DNA of 64,000 nt from Deltaproteobacteria bacterium (GCA_020632715.1 JACKFA010000003.1:186001-250000), one strand, 5' to 3'. Shown: positions 8,745-17,536, numbered from the stretch's first letter. The notes: generated by a model from the letters alone, not told the origin. A program made the numbers and translations.

Positions 8745-10016
8745 TCAGCCCTGCGCCGCGCGGCTCTCCTCGAGGTTCTTGCAGGTGTCCACGGTCGCGT
8801 TCACGCGGATGGCCATGTTACCCGGCGGGTGCCGGTTCGCGTACATGAGCTCGTGCGGCTCGGCCGCCTCGGTGAAGTCGAACGTGCGCGAGAGCGCCGT
8901 GTGGATCTTCTGGTCCATGACGAGGTGGTTGGCCTGGTCGGCCTCGTACTTGGACGCGAAGTGGCTGCCCTGGACGCGCTTCTGGCGCATCCACACGTAG
9001 CGGGCGTCGAAGCTGATGTGGTAGCCGGTCGTGCCCGCGCAGAAGACGACCATCCCGCCGCGGCGCACGAGGTAGCAGCTCACGGGGAAGGTCTGCTCGC
9101 CGGGGTGCTCGAAGACGATGTCGACGTCGACGCCGCCCGTGACGGCCCAGATGGCCTTGCCGAACTTCTGCACCTTCTTCAGGTACGCCTTGTAGCCCTC
9201 GGCGTCGGTCGTGTCGGGGAGGCGCCCCCAGCAGTCGAAGTCCTTGCGGTTGAGCCAGGCCTTCGCGCCGAGCTTCATGCAGTACTCGCCCTTCTCCTCG
9301 CTCGACACGACGGCGATGGCGTTGGCGCCGGCGGCGGCGCAGATCTGGATCGCCATCGAGCCGAGCCCGCCGGAGCCGCCCCAGACGAGCACGTTCATCG
9401 CGGGCTTCAGCGTGTGCGGCTCGTGCCCGTAGAGCATGCGCCAGGCGGTCGCGTGGACGAGCGTGTAGCAGCCGGCCTCGGCCCAGGTGAGGTGCTTCGG
9501 CTTCGGCAGGATCTGCTGCGCCTGGACGCGGCAGAACTGCGCGAAGCTGCCGTCGGTCGTCTCGTAGCCCCAGATGAGCTGCGAGCGGCAGAGCATGGGG
9601 TTGCCGCCGTTGCAGTTGTGGCACTCGCCGCAGGTGACGTTGCAGTGGACGATGACCTCGTCGCCGACTTTGACGCTCTTCACGCCGGCGCCGACCTTCC
9701 ACACGATGCCGGACGCGTCGCTCCCGGCGATGTGGTAGGGCTGCTTGTGGACGTCCATGGGCGAGAGCGGCTGCCCGAGCGAGGCCCAGACGCCGTTGTA
9801 GTTGACGCCCGCGGCCATCACGTAGACGAGGACCTCGTTCGCGCCGATGTCCGGCACGGGGACCACCTCGTGCTGCATCGCCTCGCGCGGCGTGCCGTGG
9901 CGCTCGCGGCGGATCGGCATCGCGTGCATCAGCTTCGGCACGACACCGAGCGGCGGGATCTCGCCGAGCTCGTAGAGGTCCTTCGCTGGGGTCCCGCTTG
10001 GGGGTGCTTGCGTCAT
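8745..10016 (-). CDS. ccr: Crotonyl-CoA carboxylase/reductase
   Basis: 423 residues, an MDR-superfamily enzyme. Visible landmarks: GVNYNGVW (Asn74, equivalent to the CO2-pocket Asn of characterised Ccr), a Cys cluster CGECHNCNGGNPMLC as in related MDR proteins, IWGYETTDGSFAQF, the NADPH-binding WGGSGGLGSMA, and FEHPG (the catalytic-pocket His). It reductively carboxylates crotonyl-CoA with NADPH and CO2 to (2S)-ethylmalonyl-CoA, the signature step of the ethylmalonyl-CoA pathway. The start at 10016 has a strong Shine-Dalgarno (GGAGGAAGGAGG, 6 nt before ATG). The reading frame stays open far upstream into CotH, but no homologous sequence is there. Head of ccr-ecm-meaB. Confidence 0.93.
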   Translation of the reverse strand: MTQAPPSGTPAKDLYELGEIPPLGVVPKLMHAMPIRRERHGTPREAMQHEVVPVPDIGANEVLVYVMAAGVNYNGVWASLGQPLSPMDVHKQPYHIAGSDASGIVWKVGAGVKSVKVGDEVIVHCNVTCGECHNCNGGNPMLCRSQLIWGYETTDGSFAQFCRVQAQQILPKPKHLTWAEAGCYTLVHATAWRMLYGHEPHTLKPAMNVLVWGGSGGLGSMAIQICAAAGANAIAVVSSEEKGEYCMKLGAKAWLNRKDFDCWGRLPDTTDAEGYKAYLKKVQKFGKAIWAVTGGVDVDIVFEHPGEQTFPVSCYLVRRGGMVVFCAGTTGYHISFDARYVWMRQKRVQGSHFASKYEADQANHLVMDQKIHTALSRTFDFTEAAEPHELMYANRHPPGNMAIRVNATVDTCKNLEESRAAQG

Positions 10017-10040
10017 ATGAGCCCTCCTTCCTCCCGTAAT

Positions 10041-10066
10041 CAGCGCGTGCCCGCACTGACGCGCTG
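10041..10066. promoter_or_regulatory. Inverted repeat upstream of ccr
   Basis: CAGCGCGT, 10 nt, ACGCGCTG is a perfect 8-bp inverted repeat 25-50 nt before the ccr start. A possible minus-strand -10 (TATCGT, 10084-10079) with a poor -35 (TTCCGC, 17-nt spacer) lies just upstream. The repeat would fall near +6 to +31, where a repressor site or 5' UTR hairpin could act. Confidence 0.35.
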
Positions 10067-10139
10067 CGTCATGACCCGACGATAGTCGCCTTCTCGGTTC
10101 GGCGGAAGGGCTAATCCGGTGTGCCAGAACGCCCGCTCT

Positions 10140-10187
10140 GGCCGCGCGCCGCGGCGGCCTGTGAGGCGGGCGCGAGGCCGCGCGGCC
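10140..10187 (-). terminator. Large GC hairpin after the CotH gene
   Basis: GGCCGCGCG (10140-10148) pairs perfectly with CGCGCGGCC (10179-10187), two nt past the stop codon at 10190. The 30-nt interior is itself GC-rich. No T-tract, so termination is inferred from position only. Confidence 0.3.
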
Positions 10188-10189
10188 GA

Positions 10190-11779
10190 TCAGTCGAGGC
10201 CGAGCTGGGAGGTGACGGCGCGGATCTTGGCGTCGATCCAGGCGCCCGTCTCCTCGGGGGCGCGCATCGTCTCGCCCTCGTCGAGATCGTTGTCGAGGAA
10301 TGGGGCGTAGTCGGCCTCCCAGGCGGCGTAGCGCGCCTCCCACGCGCCGCGCGAGAAGACGCCGGCGGGGCCGATGAGCTCGGAGAGAGCGGCGTCGTAG
10401 GCCTCGCGATAGCGCGGGATGGAGAGGACCTTGTCGACGAGCGGGTGGCGCGCGCCCGACACGCCGAACGCGACGTTCAGGTTCTTCCAGAGGTGCACGT
10501 CGGCGGTGGCGATGGCGTCGCAGGACCAGGCGGGGGTGCCGCACCAGCCGCCGCCGAGGCCGTGGTCGTAGTCGTAGGGGATGAACACCGCGCGGCCCGA
10601 CTCGGCGAAGTAGAGGTAGTAGTTGTTGCCCATGGCCCAGTAGTCGTCGGGCATGCCGATGAGCACGTTGAGCGCGAGGCCGCGGAGGAAGAGCGGCACC
10701 TCGAAGTGGGCGTCGAGCCAGTCGGCGAGCTCGTCGCCGGACTTCGTCGCGAGCGCGTCGACGAGCGCGAGGAGGCGCTCGTGCTGCGAGACGTCCTCGT
10801 TCGACTGCAGATCGTAGGCGGGGCGGTAGTTCGTCTCCCAGGCCTTCACGCCGACCGCGCGCGGGTTCGTGATGGGCTGGAGCGTCGCCGGCCCCTCGTT
10901 GACCCAGAGGCACTTGTAGAGGTCGCCGTCGTCGTCGCTCCCGAAGCGGGCCTTGAGGAAGCCCTTGTCGACGTCCTCGATGGCCGTGTAGAGGCCGTAG
11001 TCCACGGCCTCGTCGCCGATCTTGATCACGAGGTGCGCGGCCGCGACGCGCGGCGCCGGGACGCCGGCCTCGCGGAAGAGGGTGTAGGCGAAGCGCTCGC
11101 GGATCTTCGACGGGTCGTCCTCGTCGTCCGCCCACTTGAGGTTCAGCGCCCGGAGCGTCGCGAAGCGGCGGTCTTTTCTGGCCTCGTAGGCCGGCGTGCC
11201 CGGGGCCTCGTCGAAGGGGCGGTTGAAGTCGAGCTTCCAGTGGGCGCGGTGGCGCGTGCCGTCCTCGTCCTCGGGGACCGTGCGCGTCGTGTTGCCGCGC
11301 GTGCGGAAGCCGACGTCGTCGAGGACCACGTCGCCCGCGGGGCCGCGGTAGCGGAAGGTCGCGCGGAAGTAGCGCCCCGAGCGCATGAGCGAGTCGGTGG
11401 CGGCGTAGGCGCGCATGTGGTCGGACAGCGCCCGCCACTCGGCCGGGGTGACGTCGAGCTCGATCTCGTGGACGACGTCGTCGGCGAAGAACGCCTCGTA
11501 GGGGTCGGCCGGGGCGGGGTTCGCGTCGGCGTCGCCGGCCGGGGCGGTGTCGGTCGGGCCGCCGTCGGCGTCGTCCGCGAGGCCGTCGTCGCCGTCGTCA
11601 CCGTCGGTCGGGGCGGCGTCGAGCGCGTCGGCGCCTGCGTCGTCGACCGTCGTATCGGCGGCGACGGCGGTGTCGGCGGTGTCGGCGGGGACCTCGGGGG
11701 CGACGCCGCCGCACGCGAGGAAGGCGAGGGCGGCCGAGAGCGCGAGCGCGAGGGCGGCCCGGAGGGGCGTGGAGCTCAT
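10190..11779 (-). CDS. CotH-kinase-family lipoprotein
   Basis: 529 residues. The signal ends in LAFLAC (Cys23), followed by GGVAPEVPADTADT and an acidic DT/DG linker to about residue 90. The rest matches the CotH family: HEIELDVTPAEWRAL at the start, GFRTRGNTTRT, HWKLDFNRPFDE, ALNLKW, then GNNYYLYFAESGRAVFIPYDYDHGLG, which is the conserved region carrying the metal-binding aspartates. CotH proteins are atypical protein kinases best known from Bacillus spore coats; extracytoplasmic lipidated versions are common in Myxococcota and Planctomycetes with unknown targets. The gene is divergent from malK (108 nt). Its N-terminus resembles that of the AGE-family lipoprotein at 23562. Confidence 0.8.
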   Translation of the reverse strand: MSSTPLRAALALALSAALAFLACGGVAPEVPADTADTAVAADTTVDDAGADALDAAPTDGDDGDDGLADDADGGPTDTAPAGDADANPAPADPYEAFFADDVVHEIELDVTPAEWRALSDHMRAYAATDSLMRSGRYFRATFRYRGPAGDVVLDDVGFRTRGNTTRTVPEDEDGTRHRAHWKLDFNRPFDEAPGTPAYEARKDRRFATLRALNLKWADDEDDPSKIRERFAYTLFREAGVPAPRVAAAHLVIKIGDEAVDYGLYTAIEDVDKGFLKARFGSDDDGDLYKCLWVNEGPATLQPITNPRAVGVKAWETNYRPAYDLQSNEDVSQHERLLALVDALATKSGDELADWLDAHFEVPLFLRGLALNVLIGMPDDYWAMGNNYYLYFAESGRAVFIPYDYDHGLGGGWCGTPAWSCDAIATADVHLWKNLNVAFGVSGARHPLVDKVLSIPRYREAYDAALSELIGPAGVFSRGAWEARYAAWEADYAPFLDNDLDEGETMRAPEETGAWIDAKIRAVTSQLGLD

Positions 11780-11849
11780 GGCGCGCACGATAGCAGCGCG
11801 CGCGGGTGCGATCACGGTCGAACCGTTGTCACCGCGGGCCCGGGTGGCC

Positions 11850-11878
11850 TTCAACCCCCCGACGACTCGTGCCATAGT
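11850..11878 (+). promoter_or_regulatory. Possible promoter of malKEFG, leaderless
   Basis: TTCAAC (11850-11855), 17 nt, CATAGT (11873-11878), with the malK ATG 9 nt further on and no Shine-Dalgarno. The -10 matches the consensus at four positions, the -35 at three. If right, the transporter message begins at or next to its start codon. Confidence 0.3.
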
Positions 11879-11887
11879 CGTCCCGCC

Positions 11888-13012
11888 ATGGCAGACGTCC
11901 TCCTCGAACAAGTCACCAAGCGCTACCCGGGCGGGGTCGAAGCCGTCCACGGGATCGACCTCCACATCGAGGACGGCGAGTTCGTCGTGCTCGTCGGGCC
12001 GTCGGGGTGCGGGAAGTCCACGACGCTCCGGATGATCGCGGGGCTCGAGGACATCACCTCGGGGACGCTGTCGATCGGGGGACGCGTCGTGAACGACGTG
12101 CCGCCGCGCGATCGCGACATCGCGATGGTCTTCCAGAGCTACGCCCTCTACCCGCACATGACCGTGCGCGAGAACATGGCGTTCGGGCTCGGCCTCCGGA
12201 AGATGCCGAAGCCCGAGATCCAGTCGCGCGTCGACGAAGCCGCGCGCATGCTCGGGCTCGTGGAGCTCCTCGAGCGGAAGCCGAAGGCGCTCTCGGGCGG
12301 CCAGCGGCAGCGCGTCGCGATGGGGCGCGCCATCGTGCGGCAGCCGTCGGTCTTCCTCTTCGACGAGCCGCTCTCGAACCTCGACGCGAAGCTGCGCGTG
12401 CAGATGCGCGTCGAGATCGCCGGCCTCCACCGGCGCCTCGGGACGACGATGATCTACGTGACGCACGATCAGGTCGAGGCGATGACCCTCGCCGACCGCA
12501 TCGCGGTGATGTCGACCGGCGATCTGCAGCAGTTCGGCTCGCCCCTCGAGGTGTACCACCGCCCGAAGAACCGCTTCGTCGCGGGCTTCATGGGGAGCCC
12601 CGCGATGAACTTCGTGGACGGCGCCGTCGAGGCCGACGGCGACGGGCTCGTCTTCAAGGGGGGCGGCGTCACGACGCGCCTCGTGCCGGCGCACGCGGCG
12701 GCGGTGAGGGCGGCGGGTGTCTCGTCGGTGACCCTCGGGCTCCGCCCGCAGCAGCTCCACGCGGCGGCGCCGGGCGAGAACGTCATCGCCCGCGGGCAGG
12801 TGGCGCACGTCGAGATGATGGGCGCCGAGACCTTCGCCCACGTGCGGGTCGAGCAGCAGATCATCGTCGTCCGGCTCCCCGGGGAGATGCGGGTGACGGT
12901 CGGCGACGAGCTCGCGCTCGCCGTCGAGGAGGGGCACGTCCACGTCTTCGACGGGCAGGGCGTCAACATCACGGTCAACGCGGATGTGAACGGGCAGCAG
13001 GAGGCGTCATGA
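11888..13012 (+). CDS. malK: Maltodextrin-type ABC transporter ATP-binding protein
   Basis: 374 residues. The nucleotide-binding domain is complete: Walker A GPSGCGKS (37-44), Q-loop Gln83, signature LSGGQ (135-139), Walker B VFLFDE (155-160), switch His193. The C-terminal 130 residues form the MOI/TOBE regulatory domain of the MalK/UgpC/MsmX family (TLGLRPQQLH...GDELALAVEEGHVHVF). It powers import through MalF-MalG. The stop overlaps the next start (ATGA at 13009), and malE, malF and malG follow. Placing the ATPase first, with the binding protein second, is unlike E. coli. Substrate is inferred from the surrounding amylase genes. Confidence 0.9.
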   Translation: MADVLLEQVTKRYPGGVEAVHGIDLHIEDGEFVVLVGPSGCGKSTTLRMIAGLEDITSGTLSIGGRVVNDVPPRDRDIAMVFQSYALYPHMTVRENMAFGLGLRKMPKPEIQSRVDEAARMLGLVELLERKPKALSGGQRQRVAMGRAIVRQPSVFLFDEPLSNLDAKLRVQMRVEIAGLHRRLGTTMIYVTHDQVEAMTLADRIAVMSTGDLQQFGSPLEVYHRPKNRFVAGFMGSPAMNFVDGAVEADGDGLVFKGGGVTTRLVPAHAAAVRAAGVSSVTLGLRPQQLHAAAPGENVIARGQVAHVEMMGAETFAHVRVEQQIIVVRLPGEMRVTVGDELALAVEEGHVHVFDGQGVNITVNADVNGQQEAS

Positions 13013-14376
13013 GAGCTCACCACCACCTCGCCGCGCTGGGTCTCGGCGTGCTCCTCGCCGCGTGCGGCGGCAAGAACGAGAACCCCCCGCCGACGTCGCC
13101 GCCTCCGGCGACCACCGCGCCGGCCGAGCCGGCGACGAAGCCCTCCGAGATGGAGACGGGCGTCGCGCCGGCCGAGGCGGACGCGACCGCCGAGGCGACG
13201 GCGCCAGCGGAGGCCGACGCGGGCGCCACGGCGGCGCCGCCGGCGGCCGGCGAGCCCGTGGAGGTCGTGCTCTGGCACAGCTACCGGGCCGGCGAGCTCG
13301 ACGCCTTCAACCAGGTCGTCGACAACTACAACAAGTCGCAGAACGAGGTTCACATCCGGTCGCAGGCGATCCCCTACGACCCATTCGTGGACAAGATCAC
13401 CATCACGGTGCCGCGCGGGCAGGGGCCGGACCTCTTCATCTTCGCGCACAACATGATCGGCAACTGGGTCGAGAAGGGCGTGCTCGAGCCGATCTCCGGC
13501 AAGGTCGAGGGCGACTACCTGAAGCAGTTCCTGCCGGACTCGGTGAAGGCGCTGGTCTACCGGAAGAACCTGTACGGGCTGCCGATCGCCTTCAAGTCGC
13601 TCGTGATGTTCTACAACAAGGACCTCCTCCCGGAGGCGCCGGCGACCATGGAGGAGCTCGTCCCGAAGGTGAAGGCGCTCCAGACCGACGATCGCAGCGG
13701 CATCGTGTATCAGGCCGGCGGCCTCTACTTCCACGCGATGTGGATCTATGCGTTCGGCGGGCAGATCTTCAACGACGAGCACAAGCCGGCGTTCGCGACG
13801 CCCGAGCAGGTGCAGGCGGTCGAGTACGTGCGCGGCCTCCACTTCGACCAGGGCGTCGTGCCGGGCGGCATCACGGGCTCGAACGTGACGAGCCTCTTCA
13901 ACCAGGGCAACGCGGTCGTCGTGTTCAACGGCCCGTGGTTCCGCCCGGAGATCCAGGGCGTGAACTATGGGGTCGCGACCATCCCGACGGTCGACGGGAA
14001 GACCCCGAAGCCGATGCTCGGCATCGAGGCGGTCTTCGTCACGAAGACCTCCGAGAAGAAGGAGGCGGCGCTCAAGGCGGCCATGTACCTCGCGGGCGCC
14101 GAGTCGGCGAAGGTCCGCATGGAGGTCGGCAAGCAGCCCGTCTGCCAGCAGGAGACGCTCGAGGCGGGCGCCAAGGCGGACCCGGTGATGAACGTCTTCA
14201 TGGAGCAGGCGAAGAACGCGGTCCTCATGGACTCGACGCCGGAGATGCAGGTCCTGTGGACGCCGGCGGACATCGCGATCGCGGCCGGGATCTTCGTGAA
14301 GGATCGCGACCCGAAGGCCGAGCTCGACAAGGCGCAGGCCAAGATGGAAGCCGACATCGGCAAGCTCGGGCAGTGA
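13009..14376 (+). CDS. malE: Maltodextrin-binding lipoprotein of ABC transporter
   Basis: 455 residues. The signal ends in GVLLAAC (Cys19), followed by a Pro/Ala/Glu-rich linker to about residue 82. The mature domain is a family 1 solute-binding protein: VEVVLWHSYRAGELDAFNQV, GPDLFIFAHNMIG, YGLPIAFKSLVMFYNKDLLP, NAVVVFNGPWF, MLGIEAVFVTKTSEKKEAA. These resemble maltose/maltodextrin-binding MalE more than UgpB. It would capture maltodextrins in the periplasm and deliver them to MalF-MalG. It is lipidated, unlike soluble E. coli MalE. The start overlaps malK; malF follows after 22 nt. Confidence 0.88.
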   Translation: MRAHHHLAALGLGVLLAACGGKNENPPPTSPPPATTAPAEPATKPSEMETGVAPAEADATAEATAPAEADAGATAAPPAAGEPVEVVLWHSYRAGELDAFNQVVDNYNKSQNEVHIRSQAIPYDPFVDKITITVPRGQGPDLFIFAHNMIGNWVEKGVLEPISGKVEGDYLKQFLPDSVKALVYRKNLYGLPIAFKSLVMFYNKDLLPEAPATMEELVPKVKALQTDDRSGIVYQAGGLYFHAMWIYAFGGQIFNDEHKPAFATPEQVQAVEYVRGLHFDQGVVPGGITGSNVTSLFNQGNAVVVFNGPWFRPEIQGVNYGVATIPTVDGKTPKPMLGIEAVFVTKTSEKKEAALKAAMYLAGAESAKVRMEVGKQPVCQQETLEAGAKADPVMNVFMEQAKNAVLMDSTPEMQVLWTPADIAIAAGIFVKDRDPKAELDKAQAKMEADIGKLGQ

Positions 14377-14398
14377 GTCAGGGCTAGGAGCTCGCACC

Positions 14399-16055
14399 AT
14401 GGCCGCCGCGTCACCGACACCGTTCTACAAGCGCGTCGCCGACGCCGTGACGACGGCGCTCATCGTGGCGCTCGTGGGCGCCGCGACCCTCGGCCTCACG
14501 CGCTACAACGACGCGCGCGACCACCGGCGCACGGTGGAGGCGCGCGTGGGCGCGCGGGTCGACGACCTCGCGGCGGTCGTCGCGGCCAAGGGCCCGAGCG
14601 CGCTCGCCGCGGGCGCCGACGACCTCGCCACGGTCGACGTCGTCACGACCGGGGGCACCGACGAGTTCGGCATCAGCGTGGGCGCCGACGTCCCGGTCTC
14701 CCGCGTCCTCGACGCGTCCGCGCAGCCGGCGGACGCGGAGGTCTATCGGCAGTCGCTCCTGAACGCGAGCGCGGAGCTCGAGAGCTACACGGAGCGCCAC
14801 CAGGACATCCCGGTGGACCGGCGGTTCGCGGCGGCCGAGCTCGCGGACGGCGACGTCCTCTTCGCGGCGTTCGCGCCGATCCTGAAGGGGGGAACGTACC
14901 AGGGGCTCGTGCGGATCTCGGAGCGCGTGAAGACGCCGCCGCCGTCGACCGCGACGTGGCAGCTCCTCCTGATGATCGCGCTCGCGTTCGCGCTCGGCTT
15001 CGGCGCGTCTTACCTCGACGTGAAGAAGAAGCGCTACGTCATCGGCCTCGCCGCGGGGCTCGCCGTGGCGTTCACGCTGACGGCGCAGCCGCTCGGCCTC
15101 ATCCTGTGGCCGGCCATCGTCGCGGCGGCGCTCGGGTTCGCCGCGGGGCCGGGCGTCGCGAGCGTCGTGGCCGGGCTCCGCGAGCAGCCGACGGCCTACG
15201 CCTACATCGTGCCCGCCATGGTCGGCATGATCGTGCTGGTCTTCGTGCCGTTCATCATGGGGGTCGCGCTCGCGTTCTTCTCGCACGGCGACTTCACGGG
15301 CCTCGAGAACTTCAAGGAGATCCTGCTCCCCGAGGCGACCGTCCACCCGAACTTCTACTGGACGACGGGGGTCACGATCCTCTGGACCGTCTCGAACGTG
15401 GTCCTGCACGTGTCGATCGGCGTGGCGCTCGCGCTCGTCCTGAACCGCCCGAACCTGCGGCTGAAGGCGCTCTACCGCGTGCTCCTCATCGTGCCGTGGG
15501 CCGTGCCGAACTACATCACGGCGCTCATCTGGAAGTCGATGTTCAACACGCAGTACGGCGCCGTGAACGGGATCCTCGACGTCTTCGGCATCGAGAAGGT
15601 GAACTGGCTCGGCCCGGGCTCGAGCTTCGCGACGAACTTCATCGCGAACCTGACCACGAACACCTGGCTCGGTTTCCCGTTCATGATGGTCGTGACGCTC
15701 GGCGCGCTGCAGTCGATCCCGAAGGATCTCTACGAGGCCGCCGGACATCGACGGCGCCACGCGCTGGCAGCGCTTCCGCCGGGTGACGCTGCCGCTGCTC
15801 AAGCCCGCGCTCGTCCCGGCCATCATCCTGGGCGTCGTGTGGACGTTCAACATGTTCAACGTCATCTACCTCGTGTCGGGCGGCGGCCCCGAGAACGAGA
15901 CGAACATCCTCATCACCGAGGCCTACTACGCGTTCAAGGTGCTGAACCGCTACGGGCTCGCGGCGGCCTACTCCGTCCTCATCTTCCTGATGCTGCTCGC
16001 GTACGGCTGGCTCCAGAACCGCATCACACGCGCGACCGAGGGGGCCTTCGAATGA
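14399..16055 (+). CDS. malF: MalF permease with a frameshift in the EAA loop
   Basis: Shine-Dalgarno AGGAG precedes ATG 14399. The frame codes for a first membrane segment (about 18-36), an extracytoplasmic stretch of about 140 residues, three or four more segments, then the permease core (YIVPAMVGMIVLVFVP, NRPNLRLKALYRVLLIVPWA, FPFMMVVTLGALQSIPKDLY). After EAA (codon 448, ending 15742) one extra G at 15743-15744 shifts the frame. Skipping it restores the expected DIDGATRWQRFRRVTLPLLK and a normal C-terminus ending at 16055 (551 residues in all). Unrepaired, the first frame does not stop but runs through 103 nonsense codons straight into malG. This is either a sequencing/assembly indel or a recent mutation; everything else is intact. 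Confidence 0.85.
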
Positions 16056-16906
16056 CCGGCAAGACCACGCGCGTCGGCAGCGTGCTCACGCACCTGACGC
16101 TCATCGTCGTGACGGCGCTGACGCTCTATCCGCTGCTCATCGTGATGAAGATCGCGTTCTCGCCGGGCGACTCCGGCATGGACGGGTCGCTCTCGTTCAT
16201 CCCGCGCGAGGTGAGCGTCGACAACTTCGTCGAGTTCATGACCTCGCACGACGCCAAGGGGAACTGGCTCTTCGGGCGGCAGCTCCTGAACTCGGCGGTC
16301 ATCGCCATCGCGACGACCGTGCTCGGGATCTTCCTCGCGACGACGGCGGCCTACGCCTTCTCCCGGTTCCGCTTCCCGGGGCGACGGGCCGGGCTCATGG
16401 CGTTCCTCGTGAGCCAGATGTTCCCGGGCGTGCTGATGATGGTGCCGCTCTACATCATCCTGCAGGAGCTCGGCCTCCTGAACGCGTCGATGGGGCTCGT
16501 GGTGGTCTACGCGACCATCGCCATCCCGTTCTGCGTGTGGATGCTGAAGGGCTACTTCGACACGATCCCGAAGGACCTCGAAGAGAGCGCCATCATGGAC
16601 GGGGCGAGCCAGTTCACGGTGTTCTGGCGCATCATCCTGCCGCTCTCCATGCCCGCGGTCGCGGTGACGGCGCTCTTCTCGTTCATGACGGCGTGGAACG
16701 AGTTCGTGCTCGCCTTCACCTTCATGCAGGAGCCGACGCAGTTCACGCTCCCGGTGTCGATCTACAACTACGTCGGCGAGCAGTCGGTCGAGTGGGGCAA
16801 GTTCGCCGCGGCCTCGATCATCGTGTCGATCCCGGTGATGGCGCTCTTCTTCGCGCTGCAGAAGAACCTGGTCGGCGGGCTCACGGCGGGCGGCGTCAAG
16901 GGCTGA
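16052..16906 (+). CDS. malG: Maltodextrin ABC transporter permease
   Basis: 284 residues with six predicted membrane segments. The ATG at 16052 overlaps the malF stop (ATGA). The EAA loop is intact: LEESAIMDGASQFTVFWRII. The C-terminus ...NLVGGLTAGGVKG is the usual MalG ending. It pairs with MalF to form the translocation channel driven by MalK. Last gene of malKEFG; nothing terminator-like with a T-tract follows, only the G-rich repeats from 16971. Confidence 0.9.
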   Translation: MTGKTTRVGSVLTHLTLIVVTALTLYPLLIVMKIAFSPGDSGMDGSLSFIPREVSVDNFVEFMTSHDAKGNWLFGRQLLNSAVIAIATTVLGIFLATTAAYAFSRFRFPGRRAGLMAFLVSQMFPGVLMMVPLYIILQELGLLNASMGLVVVYATIAIPFCVWMLKGYFDTIPKDLEESAIMDGASQFTVFWRIILPLSMPAVAVTALFSFMTAWNEFVLAFTFMQEPTQFTLPVSIYNYVGEQSVEWGKFAAASIIVSIPVMALFFALQKNLVGGLTAGGVKG

Positions 16907-16970
16907 GCGGGCTTGCTGCGGGCTCTCGGGCAGACCGGGACCTCGTCGGGCGGGGGAAGACAGGAGACAC

Positions 16971-17140
16971 GGAGACACGGAGGGGCACGGAGAGCGAGCT
17001 CCCGAGGGGTCGCCGCGCGCAGGTCGTCTCGCCAAGTCTTCGATCTGAGGGAGAAACCACGGAGGCACGGAGGCACGGAGGGCAACAGGGAGCGAGGAAC
17101 CCGTCGGCTCCCTCCGTGCCCTCCCTTCCTCCGTGTCTCC
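16971..17140. repeat. Dispersed ACGGAG-type repeat, copy 1
   Basis: A 285-nt gap after malG holds three arms of one motif: a direct arm at 16973-17007 (GGAGACACGGAGACACGG...), a second near 17050-17085 (CCACGGAGGCACGGAGG) and an inverted arm at 17110-17140 (CCTCCGTGTCTCCC). The first arm recurs almost exactly at 61381. The inverted arms could form a long hairpin. It codes for nothing and resembles intergenic REP-like elements. Confidence 0.6.
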
Positions 17141-17191
17141 CGACTCTCGTCCCGCGGACCCCGAATCACCCCAGAGGCCCGTGTCTCCGGC

Positions 17192-17536
17192 TCAGTCGTC
17201 CGCGAGGCGCCAGCGGTCGCCGTCCCAGGCGAGGCGGTGCGTCGCGGACACGCCCGCGCCGTCGATGCGCACGCCCGAGATCCGGAGCTTCCCGGCGCGG
17301 CCCTTGGCCTCGCCCGCGCAGTCGCACGTCGAGAAGACGTCGCCCTCGGTCGACGCCGCCACCTCGCAGTCGTGCGCCACGCGCGCCTGCCCGCACGCCG
17401 TCTCGAGCGCGGTCGCCGTGAGCGCGTGGGTCTGACCGTCGTCGGGGACCCCCGGGATCGGCCCGCCCGAGCCGCAGGCGCCGGCCAACGCCAGCGCCGC
17501 GACCGCGCCCAGCCGAGCGCCTCGATAGCTCACCAC
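17192..17536 (-). CDS. Small lipoprotein, function unknown
   Basis: 114 residues from GTG 17536 (a second GTG follows directly at 17533). The signal ends in ALALAGAC (Cys21). The mature part has four to five cysteines (CGQARVAHDCEVA, FSTCDC) and a C-terminal stretch (VSATHRLAWDGDRWRLADD) like the end of a lipocalin-like or nuclear-transport-factor-like beta domain. Family not recognised. It lies 34 nt after the HAD hydrolase gene and may be co-transcribed with it. Confidence 0.6.
   Translation of the reverse strand: MVSYRGARLGAVAALALAGACGSGGPIPGVPDDGQTHALTATALETACGQARVAHDCEVAASTEGDVFSTCDCAGEAKGRAGKLRISGVRIDGAGVSATHRLAWDGDRWRLADD

Noticed and set aside
14399..16906. A single natural MalF-MalG fusion protein of 835 residues
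   Set aside because: The 103 codons between the two parts are Arg/His/Pro-rich nonsense, while the +1 frame there codes for the normal MalF C-terminus with a stop overlapping a good malG start.
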